A stretch of 64,000 bases of DNA from Pseudomonas pharyngis (GTDB lineage Bacteria > Pseudomonadota > Gammaproteobacteria > Pseudomonadales > Pseudomonadaceae). The position numbers were made by a program, and so were the translations under genes. This document shows positions 15,794-24,200 of this stretch, piece after piece. The notes beneath the pieces are model-generated. The model saw only the letters and a program-made list of their open reading frames with translations, was not told the origin of the DNA and did no database searches. The stretch lies in the NCBI RefSeq assembly GCF_021602345.1, contig NZ_BQID01000014.1, positions 62,001-126,000 on the forward strand. Direction: 5' to 3'. Every line of letters starts with the position of its first letter. The first letter of the stretch is position 1.

Positions 15794-16549
15794 ATGAAGA
15801 TAGTCGTTATCGGAGGCACCGGCCTCATCGGATCGAAACTTGTGAACAATCTGCGCGAACGCGGCCACGATGCCCGCGCCGCCTCCCCCAACACCGGCGT
15901 CAACAGCATCACCCGCGAAGGCCTGGCCGAAGCAATGGACGGTGCCCAGGTGGTGGTCGACGTGTCCAACGCGCCGTCGTGGGAAGACCAGGCCGTACTC
16001 GACTTCTTCGAGACCTCCACCCGCAACCTGCTTGCCGCCGAAGCCGCCGCCGGAGTTCGCCATCACGTGGCGCTGTCGATTGTCGGCAGTGAGCGCCTGC
16101 CCGCCAACGGTTACTTCCGCGCCAAGGTCGCGCAGGAGAATCTGATCAAGGCGTCCGGCATTCCGTACAGCCTGTTACGGGCCACGCAGTTCTTCGAATT
16201 TGTCGGCGGCATTGCCCAGTCCGCCACCGTCGGCGAGGAAGTGCGCCTGTCGCCGGCGCTGATCCAGCCCATGGCTTCTGACGACGTCGCTGCTGCGCTG
16301 ACGGATGTGGCACTGGCAGCGCCGATCAACGGCACACAGGAAATTGCCGGCCCCGAAGCCATGCCGCTCGACGAGTTGGTCCGGCGTTTTTTCCGCGCCA
16401 CCCACGACACCCGCAAAGTGATCCCGGACGTCCACGCCCGCTACTTCGGCGACGTGCTCGACGACCAGTCGCTCACCCCCGGTAGCAGCAACCCGCGCCT
16501 GGGCTCGACGCGCTTTGAAGACTGGCTGGCGCAATCGATCCAGCGCTAA
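15794..16549 (+). CDS. NmrA-like NAD(P)-binding reductase
   Basis: A 251-aa atypical short-chain dehydrogenase of the NmrA/NAD(P)H-binding type. The N-terminus holds the nucleotide motif VVIGGTGLIGSKLV. A segment ALSIVGSERLPANGYFRAKVAQE takes the place of the usual YxxxK: Tyr and Lys are present as YFRAK, so catalysis is possible. The start at 15794 is supported by GGAGAG 6 nt upstream. The cupin gene follows after 30 nt, so the two are probably co-transcribed. The 251-nt region upstream is shared with the divergent winged-helix/TPR regulator, its likely controller. Substrate unknown. Confidence 0.8.
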   Translation: MKIVVIGGTGLIGSKLVNNLRERGHDARAASPNTGVNSITREGLAEAMDGAQVVVDVSNAPSWEDQAVLDFFETSTRNLLAAEAAAGVRHHVALSIVGSERLPANGYFRAKVAQENLIKASGIPYSLLRATQFFEFVGGIAQSATVGEEVRLSPALIQPMASDDVAAALTDVALAAPINGTQEIAGPEAMPLDELVRRFFRATHDTRKVIPDVHARYFGDVLDDQSLTPGSSNPRLGSTRFEDWLAQSIQR

Positions 16550-16579
16550 CCCCCCCATCCGCTTAGAAGGAGTCTCGCC

Positions 16580-16993
16580 ATGTTCAGCCGAATCCTGCTG
16601 GCCGCCACGTTTGCGGCCCTTTCAATCTCATCCGTCTCGGCCGTCGAGCCGCAGGCAGGCAAGGTCACCGTGGTGTTCGACCGCGCCCTGCCGAACGTTC
16701 CGGGTAAATCCATGAAGGGCGTGCTGGTGGAATACGCACCCGGTGGTTCTTCGCCGGCGCACTTTCATCCGAAGTCCGCGTTCATCTACGCCACGGTGCT
16801 TGAGGGCGCCGTACGCAGTAAGGTCGGCGACGGGCCGGAGAAGGTCTACAAGGCTGGGGAAAACTTCGTCGAACAACCGGGCGACTTCCACGCGGTGAGC
16901 GCCAATGCCAGCACCACCGAACCGTCACGTCTGCTGGCAGTGTTCGTGCTCGACAGCAGCGAGACCGACCTGGTCAAACCGGTCAAGCCGTAG
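16580..16993 (+). CDS. Exported cupin-domain protein
   Basis: A 137-aa small cupin with a Sec signal peptide (MFSRILLAATFAALSISSVSA, cut near residue 21). The first cupin motif includes PGGSSPAHFHPKSAFIY, giving the HxH metal pair. The second includes GENFVEQPGDFHAVSANAS, giving the distal His. The single beta-barrel length fits a mononuclear metal-binding periplasmic cupin. It lies 30 nt behind the NmrA-like gene with AGAAGGAG in front of the ATG, so one operon is likely. The catalytic activity cannot be told from sequence. Confidence 0.8.
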   Translation: MFSRILLAATFAALSISSVSAVEPQAGKVTVVFDRALPNVPGKSMKGVLVEYAPGGSSPAHFHPKSAFIYATVLEGAVRSKVGDGPEKVYKAGENFVEQPGDFHAVSANASTTEPSRLLAVFVLDSSETDLVKPVKP

Positions 16994-17014
16994 TCGATCC
17001 ATTCGCCGATCCAC

Positions 17015-17037
17015 CTCCGGCAGCGCGGCTGCCGGAG
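17015..17037 (+). other. Hairpin between cupin and GNAT genes
   Basis: Perfect 10-bp stem CTCCGGCAGC / GCTGCCGGAG with a 3-nt GCG loop, 22 nt after the cupin stop. It lacks a T run. It may act as an mRNA 3'-end structure or weak terminator separating the cupin operon from the acetyltransferase. Confidence 0.45.
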
Positions 17038-17159
17038 AGCACCGCTAAGGGGCGCGTTCAAGGTCGGCGTTGCAAACCATGCCCGATCAAAGCATTGATC
17101 TTTCGCCCCACACCCAGTAAAAAACCGTCTTCCCTTTCCGCCCTTGCAAGGAGCAGCGG

Positions 17160-17675
17160 ATGCTCGAACTCGCCACGCAACGCCTCGACCTGCGCACGAT
17201 GGTCGAATCCGACTGGCCGCTGTTCCTCAGGCTGCATTCCGAGCCGCAAACCATGCAGTACGTGTTCGGTGAAATTGCCGAAGAACAGGTACGCAAAGGC
17301 TTCGAGCATCGGCTTCCGGCCTGGGGGCCGCAGTCGGATCACTGGTTGTGTCTGGTGGTGACCGACAGGGCCAGCGGGCAGGAACTGGGCGTGACCGGTT
17401 TTCGCATCCTGTCGCCGGGGCATGCCGAGGTGGGTTGCCTGCTGTTACCCGAGCATCAGGGCAAAGGCTTTGGCACCGAGTCGCGGCAGGCGATCATCGA
17501 CTATGCCGCCGCCATCGGCCTGGACTCATTGGAGTCGACCGTGACCGACGGTAATATCGCCTCCTGCAAGGTGTTGGAGAAATGCGGTTTTGTATTCGAG
17601 CGCCGCGTGCCGCAGGCCTATCAGATTGGAGATCGGTGGTTTGACGACCTGATCTACCGCTATCAAATCAGTTGA
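17160..17675 (+). CDS. GNAT acetyltransferase, RimJ/RimL type
   Basis: A 171-aa GNAT of the RimJ/RimL subgroup: opening LATQRLDLRTMVESDWPLFL, the acetyl-CoA loop LLPEHQGKGFGTESRQAI (about 96-113), and SLESTVTDGNIASCKVLEKCGFVFE toward the C-terminus. These enzymes acetylate protein N-termini, aminoglycosides or small amines; nothing indicates which. AAGGAG lies 6 nt before the ATG. The gene is separated by 37 nt from the GSCFA gene downstream and could be co-transcribed with it. Confidence 0.82.
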   Translation: MLELATQRLDLRTMVESDWPLFLRLHSEPQTMQYVFGEIAEEQVRKGFEHRLPAWGPQSDHWLCLVVTDRASGQELGVTGFRILSPGHAEVGCLLLPEHQGKGFGTESRQAIIDYAAAIGLDSLESTVTDGNIASCKVLEKCGFVFERRVPQAYQIGDRWFDDLIYRYQIS

Positions 17676-17712
17676 CCCCGTTTTATCAGCGACCGCCAAG
17701 GAGGCCCTCGTC

Positions 17713-18753
17713 GTGAATCCTTATCAATGCCTGCCACCCCGCGCTTTCTGGCGCACCGCCGTGGCTGACAAGCCCGCGCTGAACATCGATCAACTGTGGA
17801 CGCCGCAGTTCGAGATCGGCAACAAGGACGCCATCGTCACCGCCGGCTCGTGTTTCGCCCAGCACATCGGCCGGGCGCTGAACGAACGCGGCATGAACTG
17901 GCTGGAAGCGGAACCGGCCCCGGCCGAATTGCCCGAAGCTGACTGGAAGGCCCACAACTATGGGGTGTTCTCGTTCCGCACCGGCAATCTGTACACCCCG
18001 GCGATGCTGTGCCAATGGCTGGAATGGGCGCTGGGCGTGAGCCTGCCACCCGACGAAACCTGGGCCCATGACGGGCGATTCTTCGACCCGTTCCGCCCCG
18101 CCGTGGAACCCGACGGCTTTGCCAGCGAGGACGCGCTGTTCGCCTCGCGCGAAGCCACCCTCGACGCCATCCGCAGCGCCCTGCGCCGGGCCAAAGTGTT
18201 CGTGTTCACCCTCGGCCTGACCGAAGCCTGGCAAAACCGCCAGACCGGTCTGGTGTATCCCGTGTGTCCCGGCACCGTGCGTGGCACTTTCGATCCGCTG
18301 CGTCACCGTTTCTGCAATTTCGGCTTCATGGACACCTATGGCGACATGGTCCGGGCGCTGGAGTTGATGCGTTCGATCAACCCGCAACTGCGCCTGCTGC
18401 TCACCGTGTCACCGGTGCCCCTGACGGCGACCGCCACGGGCGAGCATGTGCTGAGCGCCACCACCTATTCCAAATCGGTCCTGCGCGCCGTCGCCGGGCA
18501 GCTGTGTGAAGACCTGCACGACGTCGACTATTTCCCCTCTTACGAAATCATCACCGGCACACCGTTCAAGGGCGCGTTCTACCAGCCCAACCAGCGCGAG
18601 GTCACGCCCGAAGGCGTGGCGTTCGTCATGCAGCAGTTTTTCGCCGGGCTCGACGCCGTTCAACCGCTGCAAACGCCGGCCAGCATTCCCTCCACCTGCG
18701 TGTCCAGCGAGGAGCTTGTCTGTGAAGACGCCGTGCTCGATTACTACGCCTAG
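17713..18753 (+). CDS. GSCFA-domain protein
   Basis: A 346-aa protein of the GSCFA family, named for its N-terminal motif, here AGSCFAQHIG with GSCFA at residues 45-49. The motif Ser-Cys position corresponds to the nucleophile elbow of SGNH-type esterases, to which the family is thought to be related. Further family segments are FTLGLTEAWQ (about residue 165) and LLLTVSPVPL (about 235). It starts with GTG at 17713 behind a strong AAGGAGG. Its last 32 nt overlap the next gene, which starts GTG with its own GAGGAG site, so the two are coupled. The pair may modify a glycan or lipid, but this is inference. Confidence 0.8.
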   Translation: MNPYQCLPPRAFWRTAVADKPALNIDQLWTPQFEIGNKDAIVTAGSCFAQHIGRALNERGMNWLEAEPAPAELPEADWKAHNYGVFSFRTGNLYTPAMLCQWLEWALGVSLPPDETWAHDGRFFDPFRPAVEPDGFASEDALFASREATLDAIRSALRRAKVFVFTLGLTEAWQNRQTGLVYPVCPGTVRGTFDPLRHRFCNFGFMDTYGDMVRALELMRSINPQLRLLLTVSPVPLTATATGEHVLSATTYSKSVLRAVAGQLCEDLHDVDYFPSYEIITGTPFKGAFYQPNQREVTPEGVAFVMQQFFAGLDAVQPLQTPASIPSTCVSSEELVCEDAVLDYYA

Positions 18754-19411
18754 GTTTCTGCTGCTGGGCGACTCCCATGCCGGGGTCATCGGCAAAGCCG
18801 CGCAGGCCCGCGAGTTGCCGTTCAGCGGCGGCCCGCTGGGCACCGGCCGGGATTTCGCGGTCGACTTTTTCAGCCTGACCCGCCATGACGTGCTGTTTCG
18901 GGAGGCCGAGATGGAGCGCCTGTATCGCCAGGCACTTGAGCCGTTCGAGGTGCCGCAACTGGCGAAGGTCGGCGTGCCGCTGGTGAGTACCATTGGCCTG
19001 AGCCTGCACTACCTCGCCACCGCGCCGAACTGGACGTGCTACCAGACACCGGACGGAGAATTCGACGAAGGTTTTCTCGCAGGTCCCCTGTTCGAATCCA
19101 TCGTCGACACCTTGTCCCGGCCTGCGCTGGCGTTCTATGAGCAAGCACGGGCGATGAAGCTCAAGGTGTTCGCCGTGCTGCCGCCGCAACGGGTGCCAGA
19201 GTTGTCCGATCCGCGGGTGTTCATGGCAGCGCAGGCGCTGCTGATCGAGCGCCTGCAAGGGCTCGGCATCGAGCTGATCGACGTGCGCGCGGCGGCGAAC
19301 GATGATCAGGGTTTTCAGCTTCCGGCGTACTGCGAAGTGGATGACCCGTTGCACGGGAATCTGGCGTTTGGCGAGTTGATCGTCGAGCAGCTGCTCAAAC
19401 AAGGTCTGTAA
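18722..19411 (+). CDS. SGNH/GDSL-like hydrolase-fold protein coupled to GSCFA
   Basis: A 229-aa protein opening with a strand and nucleophile motif RFLLLGDSHAGVIG, the GDSH variant of the GDSL elbow. A C-terminal segment DDPLHGNLAFGELI provides the Asp and His spaced as in SGNH hydrolases. I start it at GTG 18722 behind GAGGAG; reading further upstream in this frame yields Ser/Pro-rich nonsense in the shadow of the GSCFA gene. The 32-nt overlap with GSCFA indicates translational coupling, so the pair likely acts together, perhaps as an O-acyl hydrolase or transferase set. A strong terminator follows. Confidence 0.75.
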   Translation: MKTPCSITTPRFLLLGDSHAGVIGKAAQARELPFSGGPLGTGRDFAVDFFSLTRHDVLFREAEMERLYRQALEPFEVPQLAKVGVPLVSTIGLSLHYLATAPNWTCYQTPDGEFDEGFLAGPLFESIVDTLSRPALAFYEQARAMKLKVFAVLPPQRVPELSDPRVFMAAQALLIERLQGLGIELIDVRAAANDDQGFQLPAYCEVDDPLHGNLAFGELIVEQLLKQGL

Positions 19412-19416
19412 ATGAG

Positions 19417-19450
19417 CGGTGGGAACGGCCCCCGCTCCCACCGTTTTTTT
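19417..19450. terminator. Intrinsic terminator between convergent GSCFA/GDSH and NRPS operons
   Basis: Stem CGGTGGGA (19417-19424) with TCCCACCG (19436-19443), an 11-nt G/C-rich loop, and seven T residues (19444-19450). It ends the plus-strand pair; the minus-strand operon ends at 19455, so the stem may also block opposing polymerases. Confidence 0.85.
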
Positions 19451-19454
19451 AGAC

Positions 19455-20324
19455 TCAAGCCTTGGGCTGCGTCCCCAGAATCGTCACCCGCTCGCCATAC
19501 CGCGAGTGCGGGAAATAATCCCAGACCGCATGGTGCTGGGTGCAGCGGTTGTCCCAGAACACCAGACTGTTCGGCGCCCAACGCACGCGGCAGCTGAGGA
19601 CCGGCTCACGGGCCACCAGATCGAACAGCATGTTCAACAGCACCTGACTTTCACCGCCGGACAACTGGACGATGTGCGAGGTGAACCCGGAATTGACGAA
19701 CAGTGTTTTACGCCCGGTTTCCGGGTGGCGAACCACCACCGGGTGCTCGGTTTTCGGCAGGTTGGCCGGCGCCTCATAGCCCTTCCACGGAATCGCACCG
19801 TCATGGATCGCGGTCAATTCGCCGAGAAACTGCTGCATCGTCGGCGACAGCATTTCCAGCGCCAGGTGCATGTTGGCGAACAGCGTGTCGCCGCCGGTGC
19901 CGATGGCCGGGGTTTCCTTGACGTACAGCATCGAGCCCATGGAAGGCGCCAGATCGGCGGTGCCGTCGGTGTGCCAGGTTTCGCCGGCCACGTAGCGCGA
20001 TTGCGCATTGGCGCGGATCACCACCAGCTCCGGGTCATCGCCGTCGATGTCCTCCACCGGCAGCGCCCGCAGCTCACCGAACAGCCGGCCAAACGCCTTG
20101 TGTTCGTCCACCGTCAGGTGCTGATCGCGGAACACCACCACGTGATTCTCCAGAAAGGCCCGGCGGATTTCCGCGAGCTGCTCGTCGCTCAGCGGCTGCG
20201 AAAGATCGACGCCGCCGATCTCGGCTCCAATGATCGGCGTGATCCGCTCGACCGTGATGTGCTGATACGGCGCACGCCGTTCGGCGGCGATGCGCTCGAT
20301 TGCCTTGAGTGCCAACTGGTCCAT
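19455..20324 (-). CDS. TauD/TfdA-type Fe(II)/2-oxoglutarate dioxygenase of the NRPS operon
   Basis: A 289-aa non-haem iron dioxygenase. The facial triad is visible as WHTDG (His118, Asp120) and DNRCTQHH (His264), with Arg279 in YGERVTI positioned to bind 2-oxoglutarate. These enzymes hydroxylate unactivated carbons with succinate and CO2 as co-products. As the last gene of the NRPS/PKS operon, 15 nt after mbtH, it most likely hydroxylates a precursor amino acid, a carrier-bound residue or the released product. With a Pro-activating, ketide-extending module upstream, ring hydroxylation of the proline-derived unit is the attractive guess. It could instead act on the other chain. Confidence 0.85.
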   Translation of the reverse strand: MDQLALKAIERIAAERRAPYQHITVERITPIIGAEIGGVDLSQPLSDEQLAEIRRAFLENHVVVFRDQHLTVDEHKAFGRLFGELRALPVEDIDGDDPELVVIRANAQSRYVAGETWHTDGTADLAPSMGSMLYVKETPAIGTGGDTLFANMHLALEMLSPTMQQFLGELTAIHDGAIPWKGYEAPANLPKTEHPVVVRHPETGRKTLFVNSGFTSHIVQLSGGESQVLLNMLFDLVAREPVLSCRVRWAPNSLVFWDNRCTQHHAVWDYFPHSRYGERVTILGTQPKA

Positions 20325-20339
20325 GTTCTCTCACCTTTG

Positions 20340-20546
20340 TTATTGGAACGACACCGATGACTGCTCGCGCAGCGAACGCGGGCGCATGTCGATCCAGTGC
20401 TCGTTGATGTAATCCAGACAGATTTGGCGTTCGCCGCGCATCCCCGCCTCGCTCCAGCCGCTGGCCATCGGCTTGCCCGCCGGCCACAGGGAATACTGGC
20501 CCTGAGCGTTGATCACCACATCGAATTGCAGTTGTGCGTCATTCAT
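20340..20546 (-). CDS. MbtH-like NRPS chaperone
   Basis: A 68-aa MbtH-like protein: VVINAQGQYSLWPAGKP, GWSEAG, and the C-terminal signature INEHWIDMRPRSLRE with the conserved tryptophans. MbtH proteins bind adenylation domains and are needed for solubility or activity of many NRPSs. AGGAGA sits just upstream of the ATG at 20546; a longer in-frame reading to 20843 is an overlap artefact with the preceding gene. It overlaps the 229-aa gene by 8 nt and is 15 nt ahead of the dioxygenase, firmly in the operon. It probably serves several of the six adenylation domains. Confidence 0.95.
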   Translation of the reverse strand: MNDAQLQFDVVINAQGQYSLWPAGKPMASGWSEAGMRGERQICLDYINEHWIDMRPRSLREQSSVSFQ

Positions 20547-21228
20547 GTCGTTCTCCTGTTGAACGGGATTGCAGCGTGGCCAGACTCCGGTCGAGCCCGG
20601 CGGCGAGATGGTTGAGTGCGGCCTGCCGCTGTTCGTCGCTCGAAGCGCAGGCCCCGACGTAAACCCGCACGGACGCCCCGCAGACCTGAGCGCAGGTGTC
20701 TGCGTCTTCGTCCGCGAAGGCCCGGGCCGACACTTCGGCGTTGGCGCTGGCATGAGCCTGGGCAAACGCGGTGGCGGCAGCCTCGGTATTGAGTTGCGCG
20801 TAGTACTCGGCGAACGCCTCGGCATCGCCGAAGTGCTCGGCAATCATGGCGCTGTTGGCCGGTGCGAGGCCGTAGGTCAGCGCACTGGCGTGGGCCTTGG
20901 CGTACGCCGCGTCATAGGCGTAGGCCTTGCGATACAGTGCCAGCAACACCGGTTTGAGCGTGGCCCGCCATTCGCCCTGACGCCCGATCACGCCGAGCGC
21001 CGCTCGCTGATGCAGGCTTTGCAACGCGAGCAGCGCCTGCTGATGTTCCGGCAAGGCTTCGCCGAGCATCGGCAGGACCACGTCGGCCTGCCAGAGATGA
21101 AACAGCCGCAACGGCACGGGCCCCTCGCCATTGTCTATCCGCTTGCGCAGGTCGTCGGCCTGTCCGGTTTCGCACAGCACTTGCACTAAATTCAGCAGCC
21201 ATCGCGGCATCGAGATCGGTTCATTCAT
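20539..21228 (-). CDS. Unknown Ala-rich helical protein of the NRPS operon
   Basis: A 229-aa soluble protein I do not recognise. The first 95 residues are Leu-rich helices (PRWLLNLVQVL, LLALQSLHQRAALG). The last 130 are extremely Ala-rich with a heptad-like rhythm and many Ala-x-Ala steps, predicted entirely helical. Cys residues occur near 20 and in AQVCGAS and GACASS. There is no signal peptide, membrane segment or enzyme signature. Its ATG overlaps the NRPS/PKS-3 stop (ATGA), and its own end overlaps mbtH by 8 nt. It is thus locked into the operon and likely has a dedicated role: self-protection, a trans-acting helper or tailoring. Confidence 0.7.
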   Translation of the reverse strand: MNEPISMPRWLLNLVQVLCETGQADDLRKRIDNGEGPVPLRLFHLWQADVVLPMLGEALPEHQQALLALQSLHQRAALGVIGRQGEWRATLKPVLLALYRKAYAYDAAYAKAHASALTYGLAPANSAMIAEHFGDAEAFAEYYAQLNTEAAATAFAQAHASANAEVSARAFADEDADTCAQVCGASVRVYVGACASSDEQRQAALNHLAAGLDRSLATLQSRSTGERHE

Positions 21229-24200
21229 GGCGCCGGCTCATCCGTACCGATCACCTCGGCCAGCAACCGCGCCCAGCGGCCCGCCACGATGCCGTAGTGA
21301 TCGGTGTCCAGGGTTTGCCAGCTGCGCAACTGCGGCAGCAAGGCCTGCCAGTTGCGTTGCAGGTCATCCGGATTCCAGGCATTGCCCAGCCCGTAAGGAT
21401 TGGCGTGCCCGGCGATGAACAACCGCACCGCTGTGGTCGCCAATGCTGGCGGCTGGAAGTCGATCATGCTGGCCATGTTATTGCGGCAGCACACGGTCAG
21501 CCGTTGCAGATACGCCTGACGTTCTTCGGCCATGCCCTGCCCTTCGACCTCCGGCCAGCGCTGGGCGAACTCGCGTTGGAACACCTGCTCGATGGTCTGC
21601 TCATCAATGCCGGCCAGCTGCGCACCGGCATCCGGCGCGGGCGGGTCGATCAGGTACAACAACGGCTGTCTGAAGCCGTCGACCTGGGCCTGATGACACA
21701 GCGCCTGCGCCACCCATGCACCGAATGACCAGCCGGCCAGACGCCAAGTGCAGCCGTGCGGAAGGTGGGTTTTGATCGCCTCCAGATACCAGAGCCCACG
21801 TTCTTCCACGCTGATGTTCGGCAACTGCGGTACACGCAGCGCCGGGTCGGCGATCACGCACACGCCCAGTTCCGCCGGCAGCGCCGAGACCAGTTCCCGA
21901 TAGGCCTGAACATCGCCGCCCACCGGGTGGATCAGGTACAGCCAGTCGCGGCCGGCACCGGCATGCCACTGATCGATCCGCACCGCGTCGCGCCAATCCT
22001 GCGGCGCCTCTTCAACCGTGGCGGTCGAGACCAGCCCCAGCACCTCGCTCAGGCTGACCTTGTGGCTGAATTGCGACAGTTGGAACACCTCGCCTGTCGC
22101 CGCTTGCAGTTCGTCGATCAGGTCGAGCAGCGTCAGCGAGTCCGCGCCCAGGTCGTACAGCGAATCGTCATCTTCCAGCTCGGCCACACCGAGCCACTTG
22201 CACAGGCACTCACGCAAGCGCGCCGACAGATCCGCACCCTTCGGCGCCTCGACCGCTGCGGCCACGGCACCATGGCGAACCGGATAAAACCGCCGCGCCG
22301 TGTCGATGCCGGTGGTGGAGATCAGCAGCTGCGGCAACTGCGTCGCCATCGCCAGATCGAACACCCGACAGCCCTCTTCCGCCGACAGACCGACCGTCAG
22401 ATGCTCCAGATGCGCGGCGTCTCCACCGTTGCTGGTGGTGGCCATGCCGATGTCGCGCCAGATGTCCCAGTTGATCCCCAGTCGCAAGCAAGTGTCGGCG
22501 GGGTTCGGGCGATAGTGGGTGAAGCCGTCGAGTACCCCGCTGGCCGCCGCGTAATCCAGATGCCCCGCGCCGCCGAACAGTGCCGACATCGACGAGCAGT
22601 ACAGGACAAAACCCGGTGTCAGGTGCTCGATCAACGCCTCGACCGCCAGCATGCCGCGAGTCTTGGCGGCCATGGTCTCGGCCATTTGCCGAGGATCACG
22701 GTGGCGAATCAGACTGCCTGCACCGACGCCTGCCGCATGAATCACCCCGCTCAGACGACCGTAACGAACGGCCAATTGATCGAGGACCTGCGGCCAGCGC
22801 GGCAGGTCTGCGATGTCCGCTTTGATGCAGTCGATCCGCGAAGCGTAAGCCGCCAGTGACGCCGGCAGTTGCCCCTGACGCGAGAGCAGCACCATCCGGC
22901 GTGCAGGCGCCTGCAGCAGGTGTTCGCACAAGGTCCGGCCGATGCCGCCGCTGCCGCCCAGCACCAGGAACGTACCGTCTTCCGGCAGAAGCCCTGATGT
23001 CGTTGCTGGGCCGGTCAATGGCTGAGGCATCAAGCGTGGCTGCCACAGGTAACCATCGCGCACCGCCATTCGCCGAGGCAGTGAAGACGGGTCGCCAAGC
23101 AGCGCTGCCAACTCGCCGGCGTGCGTTTCAAGTGGTGACGACGGCCAGTCCAGCCAGTGGCAACGCACCGGGTATTCCTGCGGCACCACTTCGGTAATGC
23201 CGGCCAGCGCTGCCAGTTCGGGCCGTCGCACCTCGCCGTCCACCGGGCATGCCTGCCATGACATCAACCACAACCGCAGCCGTGTCGTGCGCGGGGTTTG
23301 CCCCCAGGCCTGCATCAGCGCACTGACCGTGTCCAGGCAAGCCCACTGCGCCAGATCCAGCGATTGCTCGTTGACCGCGCCCGACACCGCCAGCGGCAAG
23401 GCATGCAGCCAGTCGAGTTCGCCGAGTTCAGGTTCTGCGACCTCGGCGAGCAAGCGGTTCAGGGCTTCGATGTCCAGCGGATCAAGTTCGAAACGGTCCG
23501 CGCTCAGGCGCTTGAAGCCATTGCCGGTGCGCACGTGAATGACGCGTCGGTACACCGTGTTCAGGCTCGCCAGCAACGTCGATTCCGGCGTTTCATGGCT
23601 GCACAGAATCAGCACCTCACGGGATTCCGCCGTCGCTGTCGCGCTCAATCGCCGGGTGCGCACCCACTGTCGCTGGTGGAACCAGTCCGCCAGCGGTTGC
23701 CGCTCAAGGGCTGGCGCAGCAGGTTGGTTAGCCACGGGAGTCTGGAAACGATACGGCTGAAGATCGAACGACGACGGCGGCAAATCCCAGGGCGGCGGTG
23801 CCGAGCGCTGCGGCCACTGGATATTCGCGCCTTCGTACCAGGCGTCCAGCAGCTCCTGCGGCGATTGATCACGGGCGATCACCTGCGCACTTGAGAGCGT
23901 GACTTCCTTGATCTCTGTCGGCTGCAATGGAATGGCCTCCCCCGTCCCACAAACCATTGCGAAGCGCCAGCGCAACTGCCGGCGACCTGACTGCAAGTGC
24001 CGCAGCAATGCAGTCTGCTGTTCCGGGTTCGCGTGCAGGTATTCGCGAATAGCCGCGATATCGCGCAGCAACTCCGCCCGGCTATGGGCCGAGATCATCA
24101 GCAGCGGCAATGTTTCCTCGACCGTTTCCTGCGCCGTGGGCGCAGCGCCGACGATGACATGCGCATTGGTCCCGCCGATCCCGAAACTGCTGACACCGGC

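Noticed and set aside
18506-18721. N-terminal extension of the GDSH protein
   Set aside because: Ser/Pro-rich shadow inside GSCFA; the GTG at 18722 has a strong ribosome site.
20546-20843. N-terminal extension of MbtH to 20843
   Set aside because: The extension is Ser/Pro/Arg-rich shadow of the 229-aa gene; MbtH proteins start at the ATG at 20546.
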